Positions 22,428 through 32,767 of a DNA stretch of 64,000 bases are shown piece by piece. Positions within the stretch are counted from its first letter, which is position 1, and each line of letters starts with the position of its first letter. The DNA lies in the NCBI GenBank assembly GCA_013368315.1, contig JAACJM010000073.1, positions 288,363-352,362 of the forward strand, given 5' to 3'. The DNA comes from Tetrapyrgos nigripes (lineage: Eukaryota > Basidiomycota > Agaricomycetes > Agaricales > Campanellaceae). A program made the translations under genes and the position numbers. The notes beneath the pieces are model-generated. The model made no database searches and had not been told where the DNA came from. It worked only from the letters and a program-made list of their open reading frames with translations.

Positions 22428-24802
22428 ATGCGAGAGTTTATGTTCGAAGATGTCCAAAAGGCGAGCAGATTCCTACCCCATTCAGGATGGTACTCATATC
22501 TATTCCAGCACAGCAAAGAGAACGACCTTGTACGTTGAAACTTGAAAGTCACTTGGTAGCTCCAGACTCGACTGACGACGTGGATTTACAGTGGATAGTC
22601 ATAGACTCGGAAGTCTACGATCTCTCAAAGTTCGCCAATATGCACCCAGGAGGGCTGAATGTGTTACTAGCAGAGAGCATAGGCGAGTCTCCACCCTCTT
22701 CCAACCATCCTCCTGTCTGACCAACTTCGTAGCTGGTAAAGACTCAACAGCCGCCTTCTACGGTCTTCATCGTCAAGAAGTCTTACTACGACCCCAATAT
22801 TCGCGTCTCAAGATAGGAAAGATTCAAGGAGAGAAGCCAAGGTTCAAGGTTCCGGAGTTAGGAGCTATTTCGAAGGTTCCGTATGCCGAGGCGACGTGGC
22901 TGTCAGAGGGTTTCAAAAGTCCTTATTACACCAAAAACCATCGTCAGTTTCACAAGGCGGTCCGGACATTCTTTGAAGAGGTGGTCAAGCCCGAGGCGAT
23001 ACAGTGTGAGGACAATGGGAAGAGGATATCGCAAGAGGTCGTCGACAAGATATGGTGAGTGTATGCGCGTTTGTGGGTACTGGGTTAGTTGATTCACGTC
23101 CCTCTTCAGTGCGATGGAAATTCTCGCTATGCGCATGGGTCCAGGAAAACATCTCCTGGGGCGAAAGCTGATGGGCGGTATCGTGAAACCAGAAGAGTTT
23201 GATTATTTTCATGAAGCGAGTGTCTTTGTCTTCGAGATTTGCGCTTAATTCTGACCTTCTCTATTTGGTAGTATATCATCAACACTGAGATGTCTAGATT
23301 CGGTACCAGGGGTTTTGCTGATGGGTTCCTGAACGGGGGAGTTATCGCACTTCCTCCAGTGTTGAAATATGCCTCCAAGGAGTTGTATGAGAAGGTTGTC
23401 CCTGAGGTGCGTTTCTTCTTCTGCTCGGTTTTACGGGCTCAGGCGACCGAAGCCATATGCTCAGCTCACGCTGACCCTCATACATTCAGGTTCTTTCAGG
23501 CAAAAAATATATTGCATTAGCCATCACTGAAGCATTTGCTGGAAGTGACGTTAGTGGACTTCAGACCACCGCGGTAAGGGATGGAGACTGTTGGATTGTT
23601 AATGGAACAAAGAAGTGCGTGGTCAATTTCTCATTGGTCTGCATACTCATTGATAACGTTGCATTAGATGGATCACGAATGGGACCTTTTCCGACTATTT
23701 CACTGTTGGGTGCAAAACGGATGTACGAGTTTGACTATATTCTTTAACGCCTATCTTATATCAATCTATAGGCAGGCCTTACTGTCCTTCTCGTCCCTCG
23801 TTGCCAAGGCGTAGAGACTAAAGCAATCAAGACAGCATATTCCTCCACCGCTGGGACTGCCTATGTCACTTTCGACAATGTTAGAGTACCGGTTGGGAAC
23901 ACGCTTGGGAAGGTAAACAAGGGGCTTTCGGTCATCCTGAGCAATTTCAATCATGAGAGATGGGCAATCATATGCATGGCCACAGGAGCGCAAAGACTAA
24001 TTGTTGAAGAATGTATGAAGTGCGTGCCCCCTTTGTCCTTCCGCTTTCTTAGACAGTAGTTGACAACCCGTGGACTTGACAGATGGGCCTCTCAACGCAT
24101 GGTGTTTGGAAAGCCACTCTCTTCTCAGGCTGTGATTCGTTCAAGATTGGCTCAAATGATTTCGAGGGCGGAGGCGTCCCAGAACTGGCTGGAGTTGATA
24201 ACGTATCAGATGAATAAGGTGAGTTAGGGTTTGAAGTTTGGCGTCTGTAGAAACCACTGACTGACTAGTACTCGTCTGCCATTATTAGATGACGCTTGCA
24301 GAAGTATCGGATAAGTTGGCTGGACAGATAGCATTGTGCAAACAGTAAGTGTCTGAATGTCTTCTTTTATCAAGCGTCGTGGCCAATCCTCGTTGATCAT
24401 GGCATGTAGATTTATCACTAAATGTGGGAGGGAGACAGCTGAGGGTACGTGTTCGGCTGAACCTTCTTGGCTGTATATGTATTCACTGATACCGTTATCT
24501 CTTTTTTTTCTCAGACGCGACTCAAGTTTTTGGTGGTCGTGCTCTGACAGCTAGCGGGATGGGTAAAGCGATTGAAAATGTAAGTCTGCGGCCTTCTCAT
24601 AGTTCAATGGATACTCATGGAAGGATGTATAGTACCATAGAACATGTGGATATGATTCTAGTGAGTATATGTACTATCAAGCGCTTGAAAATGTTCTAAC
24701 GGCTCGACTTGCTCCTCAGTTCTCGGAGGCACAGAGGATATTATGAGGGATTTGGGAGTACGCCAGGCAATGAAGAAGATGCCAAAAGATGCGCGGTTGT
24801 AA
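22428..24802 (+). CDS. Cytochrome b5 / acyl-CoA dehydrogenase fusion
   Basis: Start ATG 22428 (MREFMFEDVQK), then exon 22509-22529 (HSKENDL) and WIVIDSEVYDLSKF with MHPGG and FYGLHRQE. HPGG and the later His are the two heme ligands of cytochrome b5. An acyl-CoA dehydrogenase module follows: an N-terminal helical domain (MSRFGTRGFADGF), the ITEAFAGSDVSGLQTTA and KKWITNG middle domain, NHERWAIICMATGAQRLIVEE, and a C-terminal QVFGGRALT...YDSILGGTEDIMRDLGV. This fungal family is presumed to oxidise an acyl-CoA or related thioester with FAD, the b5 domain passing electrons. The substrate is not deducible. Two introns (22461-22508 and 22683-22732) have GC donors, and a third (23216-23271) probably does. 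The last codons are ARL then TAA at 24800-24802. Confidence 0.9.
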
Positions 24803-25314
24803 TATTATGGTAAGAATTTGGCATATGGATTGGGACTCGAAGTATCGAAATCTTTTTCATTTTTTCCCCTTTCTGTGGATTTTTCGGTTCTTAAACGTAG
24901 TGTATACACGATTTTAGAATTGTAGATATAGTAATCGCTACAGTAAATAAACTTTATTATCACTGTACTTCGGTACTCAGTTGACTTGAGACCTACTTAA
25001 CTGCATAAGCGCGGATAGGGGCAACTTTTTAAATGATCAAACTCCGCCCAGACAGTACTTGCCTCTGCTCTCCCTTCATCGTGCTTGTTAACAGTTTCGC
25101 CCGCTCTTCCCTGCCACCTATTCTTGCGAGATATCTCAGATATACTTAGTAATTCCCGCTGTGAGCGTGACCGTTAACCCGATAATGACACATACGAAAT
25201 TAGAAAGCAAATCAAAGTATAGCATAGCCTTTCCGGAGGATGTTTCAATTCCGAGCCCGCAGCCCTGTTTCTCCTTTCTGTCCTCGTTGAAGAGAATCTC
25301 GTGAGCTATGTGCA
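24803..25314. other. Intergenic region upstream of the syntaxin gene
   Basis: Holds the 3' end of the ACAD transcript (AT-rich, around 24850-24960) and the syntaxin promoter. No further ORF or RNA gene is recognised. Confidence 0.4.
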
Positions 25315-26667
25315 ATGATTCAGAGGGATAGGCTGACCAGGAAACCGGTGTGTTTTTGCTCAAACTCAACTGGCGAATTGGCTCTAAACTCTCTGCGTGT
25401 TCTACAGCCCCCAAGAGAACATGAAGACACGCATGAAATGGAACAAGTAGGTGATGGTGCCAGAAACGGGGTTATATCCAGTGCCCCTACCTCTATGCAG
25501 GACTTTTTGGTCGAAGTGCGTTCGTATACAGCTGCATCGATGGCATTTGCTGACACTTGAGCATTTGCAGATAACCTCTCTTCAATCGAGTATCTCTGAG
25601 CTAAAATCCAACATACGGACCATCTCTACCTACCACTCACGTTCCTTCCAGTTCAATATCCGAGACGAACAAACTGAGGGTAATGGTCCATCGTCGGCGC
25701 CGGACAAAACAATAGCGGAGACTCGGGCTCTTATGAGCACAATAAAGCGAAGGATACAGTATTTGGGAGACGCGATCAAGACGTTGGCGCAGAATGGTAT
25801 AATTACGAAGGCTGACGCTGATTCGCGATGGGACCATGTACGTCGGATCCATGATGCTGCAAATCAGGGCATTGAACGATCTTTATAGCTCAACAACATA
25901 CGCTATAAATTCATGGAGGCTATCCAGGAATACCAAGGCGTCGAGCAAGAGTTTAACGCCAGGTCTCGGGATACAGTGGCAAGGCAGTACAAGATTGGTA
26001 TGTCCGAAAGTTATGTATTCGGGATTGCGTTGTTTTCTCATTCCATAACGAACGTAACCCAGTTAGACCTGAAGCTACGCCTGAAGAAGTCAAGGAGGTG
26101 ATATCAGGCAATGTGAACGGCCAACAAATATTCGCTGAAGCTGTACATCCGTCTTTTGCTTCATTTACAATCCACATGCTAACTCCGAAGTGGTATTCAG
26201 ACCCTTGCATCCTCTTCACGCTATGCAGAAACACGCGCGGCGTACCGAGAAGTCCAGGAATGCCAGGAAGATATTATAAAGGTTGAGCGGACAATAGCTG
26301 AGCTGGTACAGCTGTATCGAGATGTGCGTTCCTCGTGGGTTATCTCCATCCTCTCTAACTAACCACATTACTGCGCACTTGTCTACCCCAGATGGCTTAT
26401 TTGATTGAAGAGCAAGATGTTCCCATAACGGAAGCAGAGAATCACGCTATTGAAGTCGAGGAGAATGTTGTTAAAGGAAAGGAGCAGACCGAGAAAGCGG
26501 TTAATTCTGGTGAGTTGTTTCAGCCACGTATTCGAATGGTCTCCAAATGATGTTACTCTATTAAAGCTCATCGTGCTCGACGTATGAGGATAATCTTGTT
26601 CTGGCTCTTTGTCCTGGTCCTTCTCGTGGTTGGGCTCGCCGTAGGACTCAGTGTTGGCTTGAAGTAG
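25315..26667 (+). CDS. Plasma-membrane syntaxin (Qa-SNARE, Sso/STX1 type)
   Basis: Start MIQRDRLTRKP at 25315, then seven or so further exons. The N-terminal Habc helices run from TSLQSSISELKSNIRTIS through ETRALMSTIKRRIQYLGDAI, WDHLNNIRYKFMEAIQEYQ and RSRDTVARQYKIVRPEATPEEV. The SNARE motif follows: IIKVERTIAELVQLYRDMAYLIEEQ to VEENVVKGKEQTEKAVNSA. The protein ends with a basic patch (RARRMR) and a single C-terminal anchor (IILFWLFVLVLLVVGLAVGLSVGLK). This is the order and size of Sso-type syntaxins, which pair with SNAP-25-like and synaptobrevin partners for exocytosis at the plasma membrane. A 60-nt first intron (25345-25404 region) has no in-frame stop and would be translated if retained. 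The stop TAG is at 26665-26667. Confidence 0.88.
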
Positions 26668-27009
26668 GTGTAATAAATAACTAGTAAGTGGTTATTTGTA
26701 CATTACAATGGACAGATAATGGGGGATGTAAGCTAGGATTAATGACAGTGTACAACTACATATTACAACTTGTAGGCTACATAGTGTGTTCGCGGTTGTC
26801 TCCATAATACTTTTCATACTTCTCCGAAACTTTTTGCTCTCATCTATGACGTTGTTCACCTCGCGTCGATGCGTACTGCAAACGAGCTTTACGGGACTGT
26901 AAGCAAAGACTTCAGGGACAGATTGTGCATTCTTTCCAAAGACGTACCCGTACCGTTGGCCCCGGAAGTACCTAGGCACTTCTTGAATCAGAATGATGGT
27001 GAATGACAA
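26668..27009. other. Convergent 3' region
   Basis: This stretch separates the syntaxin stop from the membrane-protein stop on the other strand. A minus-strand open frame covers most of it but has no start context, splice partner or recognisable motif. Confidence 0.35.
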
Positions 27010-28625
27010 TCAATGTGCCACATGTGCATCGGGGTAAGAAATTTGCATTGTGGACGTCGTGATAGTTTGAGAAATAAGGATAGAGGTTCCGAGTTCTGAA
27101 TCGTGAACCTGACTCAGAGAAACTTGTGGAATATTGGGTTCGGGGACTGGTTCAAGGTTTATTCGGACGATGATAAGAGCTGGTACAATGCCCTGAAACG
27201 AAATTAGATGAACGTAAGCGAAGGTTGAAAGGAGTTGGAACGGGAGAATTTGGAGAAAGTGGCAAAACTGTCCATGCACTCACCGCGAATTGAATGAGCA
27301 TCCCAACTCCAGATCCAATCCCAACAAAAAGTGGCATGTGTCTAAGCATAATGCCTGCATTTGTGAGAAGGACGATGGGGTATAGTAAGCCTGATTCAAG
27401 CCTACATGTGGATTTCAGTTTTAAAGTTGGAATTATAGCGGAAGGGGGGACATACACTATCGCAATCACCTTGCTGTAGTATTTCCGAGTGCTGCTTTGA
27501 ACTTTGGGACCCGGTAAGTGTAAGATCCATGCGATTCGTCCGGCTGGAGATTTCGAAGAAAATAAAGAAAGGAAAGTGAATTAGTTTGATTTCAGCATCA
27601 GCTTGGACGAGGAGGAGGAGGAGACCTACCGATCATTCCGCATATAAGCAGATTTAAACACGCAATGATCAAATAGGAAGCTGCGACTTCGAAGTAGATT
27701 TCTTTTGTGGCTGAGTTGTGGATATGTTCACGGCTTGCTGCTATGCAGGCCATGATGAGGAGGTATACTGTGCTTGTGAATGAAGGTCAGGAATAGGATA
27801 CTTAAATCTGGGAGATTCAGGGCAAAGGGTATGAGAACTTACAGTAAATGGACACTGAAGCGAGGATGGGAAGGATCATGATTTTAATCCGGTGATTCCA
27901 AACGACGAGACAGCGGTACATCTGCGGTACGGTAGTAAAGAGATGAGCATGAGGAGTTTCTCCGAAAAGGTCTTGGAACACCCACCCAGAGAGTATCTGC
28001 AAACATGCTACATGAAAATCTCGTTATTCAGACCCTCTAACCTTTCAGACACAGTCCCTTGCGACGTACCTTGATAGGATCAGAAGAAATGGGAATACGA
28101 CACTACGGGCGTACATAGCAGCATTAGTATCAATGTCAAAGGCAAATTCATTTCGCTCAGACATACCTAGGAATAATATCAATGCTTTTCGTAGAATTGG
28201 AATGTAGAACCGTTCCCTCCGTGATCGAGTCAAGAACCACTGCGATTGTCGCCAGAACAAATAAAAGAATGTTGATGGTGATGCGGAGCTGACGACCGCG
28301 CCTGGTGCCTTCTCTTTTGTCCCCTTTGACGTATAGGACGACGGATATTAGGAATAAGACACTGTAGATCCCTAGGAAAGTCATTGTTCGATGTGAATAT
28401 GCTGGCCTGAGCAGGATAGGTTTCACGCCAAACATGCCAACTTATCCGCTCGACTGATAGTTTGGCATGTTTGGCGTGTTTAATTTGATGAGATTCCTCA
28501 CCATATAGAAGGTAGTGAAACTGTGTAACGGGGGAGTTAAGCAGGTGATATGACTGTTATTTTTGTCAATCACTTACAGCCAATCCGAAAGCCCTCTGGG
28601 TATTGGATACTCCACTGTCAAGCAT
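27010..28625 (-). CDS. Multi-pass membrane protein of unknown function (copy 1)
   Basis: The start is best placed at ATG 28625 (MLDSGVSNTQRAFGLA). Exons on the minus strand follow: FHYLLYVGMFGVKP, then a long exon with MTFLGIYSVLFLISVVLYV and LLFVLATIAVVLDSITEG, a short exon with YRCLVVWNHRIKIMILPIL, further hydrophobic exons (STVYLLIMACIAASREH), and a last exon with GIVPALIIVRINLEPVPEPN before a polar tail ending at 27010. The (Y)RC.V(I/V)W...K..I.P motif and the GI.P.L..VR motif are shared with the protein at 49896-51643. The topology resembles a seven-helix protein. This is a lineage-expanded basidiomycete family without known function. Exact exon ends are approximate. Confidence 0.65.
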
Positions 28626-30459
28626 CAGCGATATAAGAGTACAGGTAGCGCTGAGGAGGAGGGGTAGGAAAGGGAGGTGACACATCATCCTCTTATAATA
28701 AGGAGACCCTGTAAAGATTTGCATGGTACCCGCTTTGACGCTCGCAAAGTGTAACAAATGTCAAAGTGGTTGATCATCAAGGCAGGCACTGCATGCAAAC
28801 CCCGTAAGTCCACCGTTGTCCACCGTAGCTATATATACCGGAGTTGATAAACTGATATTGATCCGCTTCGAAAATCATTTTCTAGTTTTTGAAGACCTTG
28901 GTTGATTTGCGCGCTGCTCAGCACAGGCAACTTCACTTTGAATTTTTTCTATCCACTGTGTTCTGTACCCTACCAACTTCGCTGTGAGAGACTACCTGAA
29001 GCCCACGCGTACAGTAAGCGGTGCTGGTGAAATGCCTGAGGGGAGGAGGAGGAGGAGTGTATTACCCGGGCTAGCAACAAGAGCTGATACGCCGTGGGGT
29101 TCGGGAGCTCGATTCGGGTTGACTCTATTGATCTGCATACGCTTCGAAAATCATTTTCCATTTCAAGACCTGCTCAGCACAGCAGCTTTACGTTGATTTT
29201 TTCTATCCACTGTGTTCGGTTGATTTTCATCAGATGAGGTGTATACAGAGGAACCCGCATGGCGTGGCCTTCTCTAGTCCCAAAGCCCACGCGTACAGTA
29301 AGCGGTGCTGGTGAAGCGCCCATCGCTCCAAGATGTTTTCTCGTATGTTGTGTAGCGCTGGCGTTGAATTTGACACCTGGCCGCTCATTGTCATCCTGGG
29401 TTCCCACTGCCACCAATTTTACCAGCGTCCAGTCGTTCCTATCGACTGACAGAACCATTATAACTCAAAAATAAGATGTTGCGAAGGAAATGGGAAGACA
29501 CATCTTACTATTTTGATCGGTTGCGGACTACATGCAGTTGACTTCTAACCTATTCTTGAGCTTCCCGAAGTATATATTAGGGTGCGGCATTCCGCATTCA
29601 ACGCAACAGGGCTCATCAGAAGTGCTTCATCTAACACGGAACCCAAGCTGGAGTCCAAGTAGATCAGAAAATTTTCTTCTTGATTTATGTGGTTGCGAAG
29701 ATCACTGCAGTTTCTCCATGGACATTGTAATTGCTACTTTAGCATTTAGGCTTTTAGCACTTACCTGATGCTAAAAGCAGCTTGTATACTTCTCTAGAAA
29801 TACCTGAGATGAGAGGACTGTACAAAATGATATTCATTGAAAATCCACGTATTTCCCGAGCAACAGAACATAAGCTGATTGGGAGCTTGCGCTACAGTTT
29901 CACTGTCTTCGGCCAAAGGTCCCAAATACCTGGTGTTGAATTTTGAAAGTAATTTGCCTTCACTGGTGTGTTTTCCTGGAATCTTTTGAATAGAGAATAT
30001 GTTTTTTAGGCATAAGGTGTACTACCATGACTATACGTGGACTCTCTTGAAGTATATCTTCAGGAAAGACTGGCATAGGCAGCAAGGAGATGTACCTGAG
30101 CAGACTGAGGTTCTGTGGCACGTGAATTCAAGATCTAACCTGGCATTTCCCACCAACCCTACCAGATAGGGGAAGGAAACATGTCGTAGAAGATCATGAG
30201 AGTTTTGACGTTGCGTTGTGACACATGCTGGCAACCAACCTTGCTCGGTTCCACATGTCATTCTCATCAGGATCTATAGTCTAGTGGTGGTGCCTTTCAA
30301 TGGCATTGAGCACATACTAAGGAGAAGGCTGCTCCCTTCTCTTCCTTCCCCTTATCTCCTCATCACCCCTGGGCCTCTGCCCATTTTTTTTCAAACTATC
30401 ATAGGAAGAAGAGCTGATGACTGCAAGCACTGGATAGTCTGAGTGACGAGAGGACATAG
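28626..30459. other. Gene-poor gap with a local duplication
   Basis: No gene recognised over 1.8 kb. The main structure is the diverged direct duplication listed separately (28856-29318). The remainder (29330-30459) holds only short open frames without motifs. Confidence 0.4.
28856..29318. repeat. Diverged tandem duplication (two units, about 255-285 nt apart)
   Basis: Unit 1 (28856-29034) and unit 2 (29128-29318) share cgcttcgaaaatcatttt, gctcagcaca, tttttctatccactgtgttc and a 32-nt identical block. The block starts agcccacgcgtacag and ends gtgctggtgaa (29000-29031 and 29284-29315). Spacing between matching words ranges from about 255 to 284 nt, so indels separate the units. Confidence 0.75.
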
Positions 30460-30904
30460 ATGCAAGAAAACCTGGGACAGTCTGTTTTCAGTCTGTTCCA
30501 AGGGGTGGAGTTGTATGGCAAAAAGATAGCTGAAGCACAGGTGCATTCCTATGGATGGCAGTTTTGTGACATTAGTTTACCATTCTGCCTTTGTCAGAGT
30601 ATAGTGGTCTGTGGGGAAAATGCAACAAAAGTCGATCCTGCAGACTCCATCCAGCTCTGGATCATTCAAATGATTATCATTGTCGCTACTGCTTCATTGC
30701 TTGCAGTGGTTTTACAATGGATTAAACAACCAAAGGTCATTGCAGAAGTGCTGGGCAGAATCTTACTAGGTCCAACAGCATTCGGTGAGTCAAGATTCTG
30801 TCATGACATCTATATTTGGTACTATTTATTTCTTCTTATCTCCGTATCCTCAGATCTTTACACCATTTGACTCTCGTTCCACATGCTACACACCAGACCT
30901 TTCA

Positions 30905-30985
30905 TTTCTCCAATACAGCTTCGATACAGCTTCTTGACAGCTTCCTTTACAGCTTCCTTTACAGTTTTCTTTACAGCTTTACTTT
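30905..30985 (+). repeat. Short tandem array of acagcttcctt-like units
   Basis: Six or seven imperfect 11-nt units (acagcttcgat, acagcttcttg, acagcttcctt, acagcttcctt, acagttttctt, acagctttact) lie within what would be the first long intron of the antiporter. They supply many pseudo-acceptor cag sites. Confidence 0.7.
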
Positions 30986-31659
30986 GACATATATAAACCC
31001 TGCCCTGACACCTGGTTCCCCATCTTGACCTCTTTGTCATTGGGACCAGTTCCAGTACTTACTGCTGTCTGTTAGTCAAGTCGAGCCCATAGCTCCTCAT
31101 TATCGCTATCTAAGTGCTCGCCTCTTTGTGACAGATTCCACTTCCAATTGTGCATATGCTGAATAATGACAACGTAGGTCATATACCTCATTTCACCAAG
31201 TACCTTTTCTCCTATGGCTCAAGGCCCTTCCTGTCTCTTACAGCTGGCATTGGACTGTCTCTTTTTATTTCTCATACGATTCTCCTTTTGCTGCTCTTCA
31301 GATCTTTTTAGGCTCATTTACACACATGTCTAGGTTGATCTTGAGATTGACACTGCTGTTATCCAGTGTTTGCCCTAAGGGTTAAGCCTTAATTAAGTTA
31401 AGGGCTTAATCTGTTAACAAATTAAGGCCTAACGGCCTTGGGCACCCTTAATGAGCCTTAATTAAGGCTTAAAGTATGGCTGACATGTGATTTATTGGGC
31501 ACAAATTTCTATTTTGGGAGCTTCTTACAAACAAAAATTTTACCTTTCTGCAAGCTTTCCAAGCTTGTCATTGAATTCTTTATAAATCTGTACAGTTGGC
31601 TTTGTACTGCACCAGTGACATGAATGATTGCATGTATAAATGTGCAGAGGACAATGGTT

Positions 31660-32767
31660 CAGTGTTGCTGCGGTCTGGTCCGGGTCAGGTCCGAGCAAAT
31701 TTTTTTGACCCTCAACCCGGACCTGAAGGTCGGGCCAGCTCCTCATTGGACCTTGGCCCTGGACCCCACGAGAAATTTTTTCTGCAGACCAAGAAAGGTA
31801 TTAGAATGTTATACACTACACTACACTACTGCGTCTCAGCTTGTTCAGCGTCCCAAAAATCAAATGATGCCTTCTCAAGCATCCAAGCCTCTTCTCTTGC
31901 TGACAACCGACCATCTTTATAAGCTCCCTTCAAGCATTGCAACACTGTGAACAACCCATCACCCATTCTTCCCCTTCTCGGATCATCCGTCAAGCCAGCA
32001 CTAGAGAAATGACGCTCCGACTTTGAGGATGATGCTGGGATCGCAAGATAGTCACGGGCTATCATTGATAGGACAGGATAAATGGCTTGGTGCCGCTGTA
32101 AACGCATGACAGTCAATAAAAGCTCCTCACCCTTATCCATAGGTGTCTCATCACTCTCGGAATCATACCAATCAATTTGAGCAGCATCTTTCAACTCTCC
32201 AGTACTCGGATCTAGACAGTTCAGTTTCTCGGTGAGCACTACTTATATATGTTCACTCCAAAAAAAAAATACGTACCAATGGCGCATTGATCAGTATCAA
32301 CATCCTGATTTTTTTTGGTGGAAGATAGGTCAGACTGAGCCTTTGCCTTAGAGCTCTGTGTACGAACTCGGGTATCGTGGATGATGAGACTTGGGTCGGG
32401 TTTGTCTCTTTCAACCATGATGGAGAGACGGAATTCGGGGGGGATTTTCAACTTGTTCTCTCGTTCTTGAATGCTCTTATGAGCAAAGAGTCTTGAAGGC
32501 GGCGTTCATAAAAAAGAAGCTAGGTAGTTGAGGATCCTCAATTTATTACGTAGTGTTACCTATATGTAGATTCAGCGACGAAATCTACGAGGGCAAACCC
32601 GGTCTGACCAAGGTCAGACCCAGTCCACTCAAAGTCTGAGCTCCTGGCCCTTGACCCGACCCTCGAGGGCCGGGTCGGGTATTACACAGCCACTGGACCT
32701 AGACCTTGGGGTCGGTTTGGTCGGGTCAGGGGCCAAGAGGGTCATGGCCCGGACCGCGGCAACACTG
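31660..32767 (-). mobile_element. hAT element nested inside the outer hAT, 8-bp TSD
   Basis: The ends are CAGTGTTGCTGCGGTCTGG and the reverse complement of CCGGACCGCGGCAACACTG. The flanking 8-bp duplications are CAATGGTT at 31652-31659 and 32768-32775. The 1108-bp element carries a transposase remnant on the minus strand and GC-rich subterminal repeats (ggtcgggtcagg-like words) at both ends. It is far too short for a full hAT transposase, so it is a deletion derivative. Confidence 0.92.
31826..32451 (-). pseudogene. hAT transposase C-terminal (dimerisation) fragment
   Basis: Two exons on the minus strand: 32451 to about 32275 (MKIPPEFRLSIMVERDK...) and 32239-31826. The second contains HQAIYPVLSMIARDYLAIPA and SSSKSERHFSSAG, the hallmark of the hAT family C-terminal dimerisation domain, and LFTVLQCLKGAY. 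The RNase H catalytic core is absent. It lies inside the inner hAT element. It would encode at most a dimerisation-only protein. Confidence 0.85.

Noticed and set aside
7990..28625. A secondary-metabolite gene cluster
   Set aside because: Transcription factors, an SDR and an ACAD occur in the window, but there is no synthase, terpene cyclase, P450 or transporter set.
31596..31950. Plus-strand open frames within the hAT insertion
   Set aside because: They cross the inner element's terminal repeat and oppose the hAT dimerisation-domain frame; no motif.
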